From Bacillus tequilensis KCTC 13622 (GTDB lineage Bacteria; Bacillota; Bacilli; Bacillales; Bacillaceae): 64,000 nt of DNA. A program made the position numbers and the translations under genes. Below, piece after piece: positions 42,303 to 51,345 of this stretch. The stretch's first letter is position 1, and every line of letters starts with the position of its first letter. Location: positions 62,001 through 126,000 of the forward strand of contig NZ_AYTO01000034.1 of assembly GCF_000507145.1 (NCBI RefSeq), read 5' to 3'. The notes below the pieces were generated by a model that saw nothing but the letters and a program-made list of their open reading frames with translations, did no database searches and had not been told where the DNA came from.

Positions 42303-43160
42303 ATGAAAGTCGGTTATTTAGGTCCAGCAGCTACATTCACACACCTAGCAGTCAGTTCTTGTTTTCAAAACGGCGCCGAGCATGTTGCTTACCGCACCAT
42401 ACCGGAGTGTATAGATGCGGCAGTTGCAGGCGAAGTTGATTTCGCTTTTGTTCCTTTAGAGAATGCGTTAGAAGGATCAGTGAATTTAACGATAGACTAT
42501 ATAATACATGAACAGCCCTTACCAATCGTGGGTGAAATGACATTGCCGATTCATCAGCACTTGCTCGTCCATCCATCCAGAGAGAATGCATGGAAAGAGC
42601 TTGACAAAATTTACTCGCACTCACATGCGATTGCGCAATGCCATAAATTTCTCCATCGTCATTTTCCTAACGTTCCCTATGAATACGCCAATTCAACCGG
42701 GGCGGCCGCAAAGTTTGTCAGTGAACATCCCGAGCTGAATATCGGGGTCATTGCCAATGACATGGCAGCTTCTACATACGAATTAAAAATCGTCAAACGA
42801 GATATACAGGATTATAGAGACAATCATACGAGATTTGTTATTCTGTCTCCTGATGAAAACATATCATTTGAAGTGAATTCAAAATTGAGCTCAAGGTCCA
42901 AAACGACCCTGATGGTCATGCTTCCGCAGGATGATCAATCCGGGGCGCTGCACAGAGTGCTGTCTGCTTTTTCTTGGAGAAACTTAAACTTGTCAAAAAT
43001 AGAGTCCCGTCCGACTAAAACTGGATTGGGCCATTATTTCTTTATTATTGATATTGAAAAAGCGTTTGATGAGGTATTGATTCCAGGTGCCATGCAGGAG
43101 CTCGAAGCACTCGGCTGCAAAGTGAAGCTTCTTGGTGCATATCAGTCTTATCAATTATAA
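42303..43160 (+). CDS. pheA: Prephenate dehydratase
   Basis: PheA converts prephenate to phenylpyruvate, the phenylalanine branch of aromatic synthesis. The 285 residues begin KVGYLGPAATFTHLAV and include the catalytic threonine-containing NHTRFVIL near 172-179. A C-terminal ACT domain follows, with the ESRPTKTGLGHYFFIID phenylalanine-binding motif near 235-251. The ATG at 42303 follows AAGGGAGAGAATATCGTC. It ends at a terminator shared with the convergent niaR. Confidence 0.96.
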   Translation: MKVGYLGPAATFTHLAVSSCFQNGAEHVAYRTIPECIDAAVAGEVDFAFVPLENALEGSVNLTIDYIIHEQPLPIVGEMTLPIHQHLLVHPSRENAWKELDKIYSHSHAIAQCHKFLHRHFPNVPYEYANSTGAAAKFVSEHPELNIGVIANDMAASTYELKIVKRDIQDYRDNHTRFVILSPDENISFEVNSKLSSRSKTTLMVMLPQDDQSGALHRVLSAFSWRNLNLSKIESRPTKTGLGHYFFIIDIEKAFDEVLIPGAMQELEALGCKVKLLGAYQSYQL

Positions 43161-43190
43161 AAAAAGCCCCTCAAAGGGCTTTTTTTAGTC
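43161..43190. terminator. Bidirectional terminator between pheA and niaR
   Basis: AAAAAAAGCCC and GGGCTTTTTTT pair over a short loop, with A-run and T-run on either side. Confidence 0.9.
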
Positions 43191-43727
43191 TTTAATTAAA
43201 ATACCGGCTTCCTCGAGTGCTTGGCAGGCTTGGTCGATCCGATGGTCATCGGGTGCTGTCAGTGTGTGAAGGTGCACGCCGTCCGTCAGCTGTGATAAAT
43301 AAGCGGCATTCGTAGAAGTGATTTTTTGAATGAAATGGCTCACTTCCTTCCGGGTGCCTACTTGGATCGCTGCAGTTAAATCTCCGTAGACGGGATGCTC
43401 GATTTTTACGTCTTTTACTGTAACACCTTCATCCACGATGAGCTGCAGTTCCTCTTCTGTACGCTCCGGCCCGTGCAGACAAGCTATAATTCTTTCTGCC
43501 TGCTGGTGCTGCTGAGCGGCTGCATCCATGTATACATATCCTTGGCTTGTGGCGATAATCGGTTCATTTTTCGCTTTCAAGAGCGATATGTCCTGTACAA
43601 TAACCTGTCTTGAAACGTTCGCTTTTTTTGCGAGTTCTCCTCCTGTCAGCGGTGATGTTGATTCCTTCAGCCACAGAAGAAGCTGGTCACGCCTGTTGGC
43701 GCCCAAAAGCTTTAATTCTTCGGTCAA
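43185..43727 (-). CDS. niaR: NiaR (YrxA), niacin-responsive repressor of NAD synthesis
   Basis: NiaR represses de novo NAD synthesis when niacin is plentiful. The 180 residues have an N-terminal winged helix (GGELAKKANVSRQVIVQDISLLKAK near 27-51). The 3H domain follows, with its conserved histidines in IEHPVYGDL, VSHFI and HLHTL. The start is TTG at 43727, behind AAAGGAGAA, and lies 41 bases inside nifS. Its target sites are in the nifS-nadB gap. The frame is open 29 codons further up, but that stretch is nifS in another frame. Confidence 0.9.
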   Translation of the reverse strand: MTEELKLLGANRRDQLLLWLKESTSPLTGGELAKKANVSRQVIVQDISLLKAKNEPIIATSQGYVYMDAAAQQHQQAERIIACLHGPERTEEELQLIVDEGVTVKDVKIEHPVYGDLTAAIQVGTRKEVSHFIQKITSTNAAYLSQLTDGVHLHTLTAPDDHRIDQACQALEEAGILIKD

Positions 43728-44874
43728 TATCGAATTCTCCTTTCTTTTGTTCCCAAAGTGCTGTAAACGTATGTAATAACTTATCCAGCTGTTCAGCTGT
43801 TGTATGCCTTCCAAAAGAGATACGGATAAATTGCAGGGCTTCTTGTTCTGTTTTTCTTAATGCTTTCATCGTTGCAGACGGACCGTGATAACCGGCAGAA
43901 CATGCGCTGCCCGTTGAAATGCAAATATTATTCCGATTACATTCTAACATAACATATTGTCCTTCAAATGAGTGAAAAAAACACCCGACAATATGCGGAA
44001 GACATTCTGTTTGTGAGGTATCTGCCGCAAGAGTTACAGGGAGAGACCGAATACCGATTTGGTCTAATAAGTGTGCTCTTAATGTCTTATTGCGGGATAT
44101 CTGTTGATCCATCTCGCTCATGATCAGCTCTGCAGCGGCGGTGAAGGCGCCGATCCCGGGGACATTCACAGTGCCGGCTCTGAATCCTTGTTCGTGAGCG
44201 GTGTGAGGGTAAACGGGTTTCCAAGGGACATCCGGCCGGATATAGACCGCGCCCACTCCTTTAGGACCGTGGATTTTATGGCTTGACACTGACAGTGCAT
44301 CTATCCTCAGTTCTTCTGTATTGATGGGGATTTTTCCGAACGTTTGAACAGCGTCGCAATGAAGAAGAATATCCTTGCTATGCAGGTATGAAGACAGACG
44401 TTGAATGGGCTGAATGATCCCGGTTTCAGAATTGGCATGCTGAATAGATATCAGGCCTGTCTCCGGCCTAATATGAGCTGTTAATATTTCCTCGGTAATA
44501 AGCCCGTACTCATTCGGTTGAATGATGGTTACATCAAATCCTTGCAGTTCCAGATAAGCAGCACAGTTATGAATGGATTGATGCTCCATAGCTGTTGTTA
44601 TGAAATGTCTTTTTGTTTTCGGCAGGCCGTTTAGCAACGATTGAATAGCCAGTAAATTGGATTCAGTGCCGCCGCTTGTAAAATAAATGCCGTTTGCTTT
44701 TCCGCCTATCATGTCGGCGATTTTTCCACGGCAGTACTCTAGTATGTGCTTTGCTTTTCCGCCCGCATCATGCAGGCTGCTGGCATTTCCGTATATATCT
44801 ATGCTGAGCTTTTGATATACGTTAAGAGCCTCCTCACAAATAGGCGTTGTGGCGGCATAATCTAAATAAATCAT
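43687..44874 (-). CDS. nifS: NifS-type cysteine desulfurase for NAD-pathway Fe-S assembly
   Basis: This 395-residue PLP enzyme takes sulphur from cysteine. Beside nad genes it is thought to mature the Fe-S cluster of NadA. Signatures are YLDYAATTP near 3-11, TSGGTESNLLAIQ near 66-78, HCDAVQTFGK, and the PLP lysine in SSHKIHGPKGVGAVY near 198-212. The active-site cysteine is in STGSACSAG near 320-328. It is transcribed away from nadB from a promoter overlapping the NiaR box, and overlaps niaR downstream. Confidence 0.93.
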   Translation of the reverse strand: MIYLDYAATTPICEEALNVYQKLSIDIYGNASSLHDAGGKAKHILEYCRGKIADMIGGKANGIYFTSGGTESNLLAIQSLLNGLPKTKRHFITTAMEHQSIHNCAAYLELQGFDVTIIQPNEYGLITEEILTAHIRPETGLISIQHANSETGIIQPIQRLSSYLHSKDILLHCDAVQTFGKIPINTEELRIDALSVSSHKIHGPKGVGAVYIRPDVPWKPVYPHTAHEQGFRAGTVNVPGIGAFTAAAELIMSEMDQQISRNKTLRAHLLDQIGIRSLPVTLAADTSQTECLPHIVGCFFHSFEGQYVMLECNRNNICISTGSACSAGYHGPSATMKALRKTEQEALQFIRISFGRHTTAEQLDKLLHTFTALWEQKKGEFDIDRRIKAFGRQQA

Positions 44875-44916
44875 CCGGTTTCCTCCATCCGTTCTCCATA
44901 AAAAACTCTTGAGTTT

Positions 44917-44946
44917 ATTTTATCCTTGTGTAAATATAGGTGTCAA
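44917..44946 (-). promoter_or_regulatory. Sigma-A promoter of nifS-niaR
   Basis: On the minus strand, TTGACA (complement of 44941-44946), an 18-base spacer, and TAAAAT (complement of 44917-44922). The -35 lies inside the NiaR box. Confidence 0.72.
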
Positions 44947-44959
44947 GACAGGTGTAAAC
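44935..44959. promoter_or_regulatory. NiaR operator between nifS and nadB
   Basis: TATAGGTGTCAAGACAGGTG contains two GGTGT/CAGGTGT-type elements 13 bases apart in a 101-base divergent gap. This fits the published NiaR (YrxA) boxes in Bacillus, from memory. It overlaps the nifS -35 and follows the likely nadB promoter (TTGAGT at 44909, TAAATA at 44931), so one site could silence both directions. Confidence 0.7.
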
Positions 44960-44975
44960 AACAGGAGGGTGACAT

Positions 44976-46568
44976 ATGTCTAAAAAGACGATTGCAGTCA
45001 TCGGTTCAGGGGCGGCAGCACTTTCCTTAGCATCAGCTTTCCCGCCCTCATACGAAGTGACTGTCATCACAAAGAAAAGTGCCAAAAACAGCAATTCTGT
45101 TTATGCGCAAGGCGGGATCGCTGCGGCTTATGCAAAAGGTGACTCGATTGAAGCCCATCTGGAGGATACGCTATATGCAGGCTGCGGACATAATGATCAA
45201 GCTATGACAGAAGCCGTTTTACATGATGGGACATACATGATTCAAAACCTGTTGCAGTGTGGATTTCCATTTGACCGCAATGAACAAGGCGATGTATGTC
45301 TTGGCAGAGAAGGAGCCCATTCATACAATCGTATTTTTCATGCAGGCGGAGACGCAACAGGCAGAGTGCTTGTTGATTATTTGCTGAAGCAGATCCAGAG
45401 CAAAATCAAGTTAATTGAGCATGAAACAGCAGCAGATTTGCTTATAGAGAATGGGCGCTGTATCGGCGTTATGACAAAAGACAGCAGGGGGCAGATCAAA
45501 GTTAGATATGCGGATGAAGTTGTGCTGGCGGCCGGCGGATGCGGGAGCCTGTTTCTTCACCATACGAATGATCCATCTGTCACAGGTGACGGCCTTTCTC
45601 TGGCGTTCCGTGCCGGAGCGGAAGTAACGGATTTAGAGTTTACTCAGTTTCACCCGACATTGCTTGTGAAAAATGGTGTTTCCTATGGGCTTGTTTCAGA
45701 AGCTGTCAGAGGAGAAGGCGGATATTTAGCAGACGAAAAGGGCCGCCGGGTTATGGCTGGACGGCATCCTTTAGGTGACTTGGCTCCAAGAGACATCGTT
45801 TCACGGGTTATTCATGAAGAAATGTCAAAAGGAAACCGCGTTTATATCGATTGCAGCACGATTTCTGATTTCGAAAAGCGTTTCCCAACGATCACCGCTA
45901 TTTGTGAAAAAGCAGGGATTGATATTCAAAGCGGAAAAATCCCTGTGGCACCTGGAATGCATTTTTTGATGGGTGGTGTTTCAGTTAATCGCTGGGGGGA
46001 AACGTCAGTGCCGGGACTTTATGCAATTGGCGAGACCGCATGCACCGGTTTACACGGAGCTAACCGGCTTGCGAGCAATTCCTTATTGGAGGCGCTGGTG
46101 TTTGGAAAAAGAGCAGCAGAGCATATTATGCGAAAGCCCGTTTATAACCGGCGATATCCATCATCTGAAACCAGCTTACCCTATAAGGTGCCGAATACAG
46201 AGGTGTATGAATTGAAAAGCAGAATGACAAGCCACATGTCGATCTTGCGAGAAAAAGGCAGTCTGATTGAACTGAGCATCTGGCTTCATACACTGCCTTT
46301 TCAAAAAGTGAACGTGAAGGATATCACAATCCGGCAGCTGGAACTTTCTCATTTATGGCAAACTGCAAAGCTGATGACTTTTTCTGCGCTTTTGCGGGAG
46401 GAAAGCAGAGGGGCTCACTTCCGCACCGATTTTCCTCAAGCTGATGTGCACTGGCAAGGAAGACAAATTGTCCATACAAAAAAAGGAACGAAGATAAGAA
46501 AAAACGAGGGGATTGGGAAAAATGAATCATTTACAGCTGAAAAAATGGCTGAATCACTTTTTTCTTGA
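44976..46568 (+). CDS. nadB: L-aspartate oxidase
   Basis: NadB oxidises aspartate to iminoaspartate, the first step of NAD synthesis, with FAD. The 530 residues show the FAD-binding GSGAAALSLASA near 10-21 and the SVYAQGGIAAAY segment near 42-53. AREGAHSYNRIFHAGGDATGR (typical substrate-site histidine and arginine) lies near 109-130, EFTQFHPT near 225-232 and GLHGANRLASNSLLEALVFG near 353-372. The ATG follows CAGGAGGGTGACAT. It overlaps nadC by 47 bases. Confidence 0.95.
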   Translation: MSKKTIAVIGSGAAALSLASAFPPSYEVTVITKKSAKNSNSVYAQGGIAAAYAKGDSIEAHLEDTLYAGCGHNDQAMTEAVLHDGTYMIQNLLQCGFPFDRNEQGDVCLGREGAHSYNRIFHAGGDATGRVLVDYLLKQIQSKIKLIEHETAADLLIENGRCIGVMTKDSRGQIKVRYADEVVLAAGGCGSLFLHHTNDPSVTGDGLSLAFRAGAEVTDLEFTQFHPTLLVKNGVSYGLVSEAVRGEGGYLADEKGRRVMAGRHPLGDLAPRDIVSRVIHEEMSKGNRVYIDCSTISDFEKRFPTITAICEKAGIDIQSGKIPVAPGMHFLMGGVSVNRWGETSVPGLYAIGETACTGLHGANRLASNSLLEALVFGKRAAEHIMRKPVYNRRYPSSETSLPYKVPNTEVYELKSRMTSHMSILREKGSLIELSIWLHTLPFQKVNVKDITIRQLELSHLWQTAKLMTFSALLREESRGAHFRTDFPQADVHWQGRQIVHTKKGTKIRKNEGIGKNESFTAEKMAESLFS

Positions 46569-47391
46569 GGATATAGGGACGGGGGATTTAACATCGCAGG
46601 CTATCTTTAGGGAACAGAGCTGTGGAGCGGAAATTGTTGCAAAGTCTGACGGCATCTTTGCCGGAGCTGCGGTGATAAAAGAAGGCTTTGCTTTATTAGA
46701 CGGAAATGTGCAAGCTGTTTTACACAAAACAGATGGAGATATGTTGCGAAAAGGTGAAGTGATTGCCGTGTTGCACGGTCCTGCGGCAGCACTTCTTTCA
46801 GGAGAACGGGTCGTATTGAATCTTATTCAAAGGCTATCAGGAATCGCAACGATGACAAGGGAAGCAGTTCGCAGGCTGGATGATGAAAAGATTAAAATCT
46901 GTGATACGAGAAAAACAACACCTGGGCTGAGAATGCTGGAAAAATACGCTGTCAGAGCGGGGGGCGGGTATAATCATCGATTCGGCTTGTATGACGGCAT
47001 TATGATTAAAGATAATCATATTGCAGCATGCGGATCAATTTTAAAGGCGTGCGAAAAAGCGCGTCAAGCCGCCGGGCATATGATAAATATCGAGGTGGAA
47101 ATTGAAACGGAGGAACAGCTGCGGGAAGCCATTGAAGCAGGCGCAGATGTTATTATGTTTGACAACTGTCCGCCTGATACGGTCCGCCATTTTGCAAATC
47201 TCACACCGGATCATATAAAAACTGAAGCTTCGGGCGGAATTACGTTAGAATCTTTGCCTGCTTTTAAAGGGACGGGCGTAAATTATATTTCATTAGGATT
47301 TCTGACTCATTCCGTCAAAAGTTTAGATATCAGCATGGATGTAGCATTATCAAATGAATCTGTGGAGGAATGCGATTATGTCAATTCTTGA
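46522..47391 (+). CDS. nadC: Nicotinate-nucleotide pyrophosphorylase (quinolinate phosphoribosyltransferase)
   Basis: NadC joins quinolinate and PRPP to nicotinate mononucleotide. The 289 residues contain [12 protein letters not shown] near 99-110, [23 protein letters not shown] near 128-150, KDNHI near 165 and TEASGGITL near 238-246, all around the active site. The ATG at 46522 (after GAGGGGATTGGG) lies inside nadB; a TTG three codons upstream is possible. It overlaps nadA by 14 bases, so nadBCA is one tightly packed operon. Confidence 0.95.
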   Translation: MNHLQLKKWLNHFFLEDIGTGDLTSQAIFREQSCGAEIVAKSDGIFAGAAVIKEGFALLDGNVQAVLHKTDGDMLRKGEVIAVLHGPAAALLSGERVVLNLIQRLSGIATMTREAVRRLDDEKIKICDTRKTTPGLRMLEKYAVRAGGGYNHRFGLYDGIMIKDNHIAACGSILKACEKARQAAGHMINIEVEIETEEQLREAIEAGADVIMFDNCPPDTVRHFANLTPDHIKTEASGGITLESLPAFKGTGVNYISLGFLTHSVKSLDISMDVALSNESVEECDYVNS

Positions 47392-48484
47392 TATGATAAA
47401 ACAATCCATTGATATCATGCCCGAAGATTATAAAGGACTATCAAGAAAGGATATGGAAACGCGTGTTGCTGCCATTAAGAAAAAGTTTGGCAGCCGGCTT
47501 TTTATACCAGGGCATCATTATCAAAAGGACGAAGTAATACAATTTGCTGACCAAACAGGCGATTCCCTGCAGCTGGCTCAAATTGCGGAAAGAAATAAAG
47601 AAGCGGAGTATATCGTATTTTGCGGTGTGCACTTTATGGCAGAGACCGCTGATATGCTGACAGGCGAGCAACAAACAGTCATCCTCCCTGATATGAGAGC
47701 GGGTTGTTCTATGGCTGACATGGCGGATATGCAGCAGACTAATAGGGCGTGGGAGAAGCTTCAGCATATATTCGGCGATACGATCATACCTTTAACTTAT
47801 GTGAACTCCACTGCGGAGATCAAGGCTTTCGTCGGTAAGCATGGCGGAGCGACTGTAACTTCTTCGAATGCGAAAAAAGTGCTTAATTGGGCATTTACAC
47901 AGAAAAAACGAATTTTATTTTTGCCTGACCAGCATTTAGGAAGAAATACGGCTTGTGATCTGGGCATCGCGCTTGAGGATATGGCTGTGTGGGATCCGGT
48001 AAAAGAGGAATTAATGACTGAATCTGAGCATAAGAATGTGAAAGTGATTTTGTGGAAAGGGCATTGTTCTGTCCACGAAAAATTCACCGCTGACAATATT
48101 CATGATGTGAGAGAGCGTGACCCTGACATTCGAATCATTGTGCATCCGGAGTGTTCCCATGAAGTCGTGACCCTAAGTGACGACAGCGGATCAACAAAGT
48201 ATATTATCGATACCATTAACCAAGCTCCGGCGGGAAGCAAGTGGGCAATCGGAACCGAAATGAATCTTGTTCAGCGGATTATTCACGATCACCCTGATAA
48301 ACAAATCGAATCACTCAATCCTGACATGTGCCCGTGTCTGACAATGAATCGAATCGATTTGCCGCATTTGCTGTGGTCTTTGGAACAAATAGAAAAAGAA
48401 GAACCTTCAGGCGTAATCAAGGTGCCAAAAGCCATTCAGCAAGATGCCCTCCTTGCTCTGAATCGGATGCTTGCGATCACCTAA
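47378..48484 (+). CDS. nadA: Quinolinate synthase
   Basis: NadA makes quinolinate from iminoaspartate and dihydroxyacetone phosphate and needs a 4Fe-4S cluster. The 368 residues carry [17 protein letters not shown] near 38-54 and cysteines in [10 protein letters not shown] (about 110), GHCSVHEKF (about 230) and [12 protein letters not shown] (about 318-320), which fit the cluster ligands of the Bacillus-type enzyme. The ATG at 47378 follows TGGAGGAATGCGATT. The divergent nifS probably supplies its sulphur. Confidence 0.95.
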   Translation: MSILDMIKQSIDIMPEDYKGLSRKDMETRVAAIKKKFGSRLFIPGHHYQKDEVIQFADQTGDSLQLAQIAERNKEAEYIVFCGVHFMAETADMLTGEQQTVILPDMRAGCSMADMADMQQTNRAWEKLQHIFGDTIIPLTYVNSTAEIKAFVGKHGGATVTSSNAKKVLNWAFTQKKRILFLPDQHLGRNTACDLGIALEDMAVWDPVKEELMTESEHKNVKVILWKGHCSVHEKFTADNIHDVRERDPDIRIIVHPECSHEVVTLSDDSGSTKYIIDTINQAPAGSKWAIGTEMNLVQRIIHDHPDKQIESLNPDMCPCLTMNRIDLPHLLWSLEQIEKEEPSGVIKVPKAIQQDALLALNRMLAIT

Positions 48485-48509
48485 ATCTGAAATATTTCCC
48501 CTCCTGTAC

Positions 48510-48538
48510 TCATAACTTCTTTTGTTCAGGCATATGTT
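48510..48538 (+). promoter_or_regulatory. Possible sigma-E promoter of safA
   Basis: TCATAAC at 48510-48516 and CATATGTT at 48531-48538 are separated by exactly 14 bases. Matches to the sigma-E consensus are partial (five of seven and five of eight), but safA is known to be sigma-E dependent. Confidence 0.5.
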
Positions 48539-48599
48539 GTGAAGAAACATATTGTAATCACAGCTGAACTGTTCACGTTTTGCATAGGAGGGGAAAACG

Positions 48600-49718
48600 T
48601 TGAAAATCCATATCGTTCAAAAAGGCGATTCGCTCTTGAAAATAGCTGAAAAGTACGGAGTTGATATTGAGGAAGTAAAGAAGCTTAATACACAGCTCAG
48701 CAATCCAGACTTAATCATGCCTGGAATGAAAATAAAAGTGCCGTCTGAAGGTGTCCCGGTCAGAAAAGAACCAAAAGCGGGCAAAAGTCCGGCGGCCGGA
48801 AATGTGAAGCACGAACATCCATTTGCGAAAGAGAAGCCTAAATCCGTTGTCGACGTAGAGGACATAAAGCCGAAAGAAAAGATGTCTGTGCCGTATGTCC
48901 CGCCGATGCCTAATTTGCAGGAAAATGTGTATCCAGAAGCTGATGTGAACGATTATTATGATATGAAACAGCTTTTCCAGCCCTGGTCGCCCCCTAAACC
49001 GGAGGAGCCGAAAAAACATCATGACGGAAATATGGATCATATGTATCACATGCAAGACCAATTTCCACAACAGGAGGCTATGAGTAATATGGAAAATGCA
49101 AATTATCCGAATATGCCTAATATGCCAAAGGCGCCAGAGGTAGGCGGTATAGAAGAAGAAAATGTTCATCACACAGTTCCGAATATGCCGGTTGTTCAGC
49201 CTTATTTTCATTATCCTGCTCATTTCATGCCGTGCCCGATTCCTGTTTCACCGATTCTTCCGGGGTCAGGGCTATGCTGCCCGTACTATCCGGTACACGC
49301 TTATCCAATGCACCAGCCTTTTGGCTACCAGCCGAGTTTTGTATCGCCTGAGTATGGTCCTGGTGAATTTGAAAACCAGCATCACGGGCATTACGGTTCT
49401 TACGGAGCGCCTCAATACGCATCTCCGGCTTATGGATCTCCGTATGGTCATATGCCATATGGCTCTTATTACGGCACTCCTCAGGTAATGGGAGCAAATC
49501 AGCCTGCTGTATCCCCGGGATTTATGCCGTACAAAGATCATGATGACTGCGGCTGTGACGATGGTCATCAGCCATATTACTCGGCACCCGGAGCTTATGG
49601 AACTTCTAACATGCCTTACGGCGGAGCAAATCCATATGCGGCCGGCGTATCTATGCCAATGGCGAATCAGCCCTCTGTAAATCAAATGTTTGGCCGGCCG
49701 GAAGAAGAAAATGAGTGA
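48600..49718 (+). CDS. safA: SafA, spore coat/cortex morphogenetic protein
   Basis: SafA organises the inner coat and binds SpoVID and the cortex. The 372 residues have an N-terminal LysM domain (IHIVQKGDSLLKIAEKYGVDIEEVKKLN, about 3-46). A charged linker comes next, followed by a C-terminal half rich in proline, tyrosine, methionine, glycine and histidine with YG and PY repeats (about 165-350). The start is TTG at 48600 after TAGGAGGGGAAAACG. A strong internal AGGAGG precedes Met-164, so a shorter C-terminal form is expected (separate entry). Confidence 0.95.
   Translation: MKIHIVQKGDSLLKIAEKYGVDIEEVKKLNTQLSNPDLIMPGMKIKVPSEGVPVRKEPKAGKSPAAGNVKHEHPFAKEKPKSVVDVEDIKPKEKMSVPYVPPMPNLQENVYPEADVNDYYDMKQLFQPWSPPKPEEPKKHHDGNMDHMYHMQDQFPQQEAMSNMENANYPNMPNMPKAPEVGGIEEENVHHTVPNMPVVQPYFHYPAHFMPCPIPVSPILPGSGLCCPYYPVHAYPMHQPFGYQPSFVSPEYGPGEFENQHHGHYGSYGAPQYASPAYGSPYGHMPYGSYYGTPQVMGANQPAVSPGFMPYKDHDDCGCDDGHQPYYSAPGAYGTSNMPYGGANPYAAGVSMPMANQPSVNQMFGRPEEENE
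49072..49091 (+). promoter_or_regulatory. Internal ribosome-binding site in safA for the C-terminal form
   Basis: A perfect AGGAGG at 49072-49077 precedes in-frame ATG codons at 49080 (residue 161, spacing 2) and 49089 (residue 164, spacing 11). In B. subtilis a C30 form of SafA initiates at Met-164. The same residue number falls out here without adjustment. Confidence 0.8.
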
Positions 49719-49722
49719 TTGT

Positions 49723-49752
49723 CCGGAACGATGTAAATCGTTCCTTTTTTTA
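49723..49752 (+). terminator. Terminator after safA
   Basis: GGAACGAT, a short loop and ATCGTTCC are followed by seven T. Confidence 0.85.
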
Positions 49753-49865
49753 TTTCGGAGCAGTTCACTGTTAAATGGAGAGAACTGACACGCTTAACAT
49801 GCCCCTTGGACGCACATGATAAAAACGAGCAAACATGCTCAATTCGTCCACGGGGGGTTTTTCCA

Positions 49866-50480
49866 TTGGGTAAAAAAATGACGATTGCAAGCTTAATTTT
49901 AATGACAGCAGGCTTAACGGCATGCGGAGCAAACGATAACGCTCTTAATGATACTCGCAATAACGGCAATACCCGTCCAATCGGATATTATACAAATGAA
50001 AATGACGCTGACAGACGCGGAGACGGAGTCGACCATGATGGTCCTGTTTCTGAATTAATGGAGGACCAAAACGACGATAACCGAAACGGCAATAACCGAA
50101 ACAACACCACGAATGTGAATAACCGCGATCGTGTGACTGCAGACGATCGTGTTCCTTTGGCAACTGACGGAACATATAACAACACGAATAACAGAAACAT
50201 GAATCGGAACGTGACGGACAACGGATATGACAATCAGGAAAACAGAAGACTGGCTGCAAAAATTGCCAACCGTGTGAAACAAGTGAAAAACGTCAATGAT
50301 GCACAAGTTATGGTAACGGACGACCGAGTGGTTATCGCAGTCAGAAGCCACGCAGATTTCACAAAGTCCGATAGGGACAATGTCACAAAAGCGGCACGCA
50401 ACTATGCGAATGGCCGTGACGTCCAAGTGTCTACAGATAAAGGGCTGTTCACAAAGCTTCATAAAATGAACAACCGCTAA
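49866..50480 (+). CDS. coxA: CoxA (YrbB), spore cortex lipoprotein of the YhcN/YlaJ family
   Basis: With the TTG at 49866 this is a 204-residue lipoprotein. The signal peptide MTIASLILMTAGLTAC ends at the lipobox cysteine C20. A long asparagine- and aspartate-rich segment of low complexity follows (about 22-125, NNRNNTTNVNNRD type). The folded C-terminal domain (about 130-200, AAKIANRVKQVKNVNDAQVMVTDDRVVIAV) resembles spore proteins YhcN/YlaJ. GGGGGG is the ribosome site; the frame is open 20 codons further up without a signal peptide. Its place after safA agrees with a spore function. Confidence 0.9.
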   Translation: MGKKMTIASLILMTAGLTACGANDNALNDTRNNGNTRPIGYYTNENDADRRGDGVDHDGPVSELMEDQNDDNRNGNNRNNTTNVNNRDRVTADDRVPLATDGTYNNTNNRNMNRNVTDNGYDNQENRRLAAKIANRVKQVKNVNDAQVMVTDDRVVIAVRSHADFTKSDRDNVTKAARNYANGRDVQVSTDKGLFTKLHKMNNR

Positions 50481-50483
50481 CGA

Positions 50484-50523
50484 TGAAAGGCTGCCGGAAG
50501 TGATATTCGGCGGCCTTTCTCTT
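50484..50523 (+). terminator. Terminator after coxA
   Basis: AAAGGCTGCCG and CGGCGGCCTTT arms flank a loop, followed by a T-rich stretch. Confidence 0.78.
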
Positions 50524-50583
50524 TACACCAGCGAATAATACCCATTACAGTGTACATAGAAAAAAATAAAAGAAGGTGAAAAC

Positions 50584-51306
50584 ATGGCAGGCCATTCCAA
50601 GTGGAAAAACATACAAAAAAGAAAAAATGCACAGGATGCCAAGCGCGGAAAAATCTTTATGAAACTTGCGAAAGAAATCTATGTGGCAGCGAAAGAAGGC
50701 GGAGCTGATCCAGAAGCAAATTCAGCATTGCGCCTTGTCGTCGAGAAAGCCAAAAGCGCCAATATGCCGAATGAAAATATTGACCGAGCTATTCAAAAAG
50801 CCTCTGGGAGCCAAGATGGAAACAGCTATGAGGAAATCACATATGAAGGCTATGGTCCATCAGGGATTGCCGTGATGGTTGAATGTGTAACAGATAACAA
50901 AAACCGAACGGCGTCAAATGTACGGGCAGCTTTTAATAAAAATGGCGGAAGTCTGGGAGAAAGCGGATGTGTAGCCTTTTTATTTGAACGGAGGGGCGTC
51001 ATTGCAATTGACCGTACAGAACGGCCGATAGAAGAGGATGAGCTCATGCTGGATGTGCTGGAAGCAGGGGGAGAAGAGCTGCAGACGGAAGAAGACCAAT
51101 ATGTGGTATTAACAGAACCCGAGCGTTTTGAAGAGGTCAAAACAGCTCTCGAATCGAAGCATTTAATTTCTTCGGCGGAGGTGGCCATGCTTCCGAAAAC
51201 CTTCGTAGATGCCGATGATCAGGCTATTGAGAAGCTGGAAAAACTGATCGGCATCCTTGAAGCAGACGATGATGTTCAAGAAGTGTATACCAATTACCGC
51301 TCATAA
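50584..51306 (+). CDS. yebC: YebC/TACO1-family protein YrbC
   Basis: This 240-residue protein belongs to the YebC/PmpR/TACO1 family. Members have been described as transcription regulators, and more recently as factors that relieve ribosome stalling. The signature start AGHSKWKNIQKRKNAQDAKRGK is intact (residues 2-23), as are the three-domain landmarks YEGYGPSGIAVMVE near 83-96 and NKNGGSLGESGCVAFLFERRG near 118-138. The ATG follows AAGAAGGTGAAAAC. It ends at a terminator shared with the convergent symporter gene. Confidence 0.95.
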   Translation: MAGHSKWKNIQKRKNAQDAKRGKIFMKLAKEIYVAAKEGGADPEANSALRLVVEKAKSANMPNENIDRAIQKASGSQDGNSYEEITYEGYGPSGIAVMVECVTDNKNRTASNVRAAFNKNGGSLGESGCVAFLFERRGVIAIDRTERPIEEDELMLDVLEAGGEELQTEEDQYVVLTEPERFEEVKTALESKHLISSAEVAMLPKTFVDADDQAIEKLEKLIGILEADDDVQEVYTNYRS

Positions 51307-51343
51307 AAAACCGGCGCGATGTCAAATCGGGCCGGTTTTTTAT
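51303..51343. terminator. Bidirectional terminator between yebC and yrbD
   Basis: AAAAAACCGGCGCGAT and ATCGGGCCGGTTTTTT pair over a short loop. Confidence 0.88.
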
Positions 51344-51345
51344 GG

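Noticed and set aside
49162-49685. Open frames on both strands inside safA, some over 100 codons
   Set aside because: Low-complexity proline/tyrosine codons keep other frames open. No start signals or protein-like composition.
49945-50462. Minus-strand frames of 81-135 codons across coxA
   Set aside because: Arise from the asparagine-rich repeats of coxA on the other strand and lack ribosome sites.
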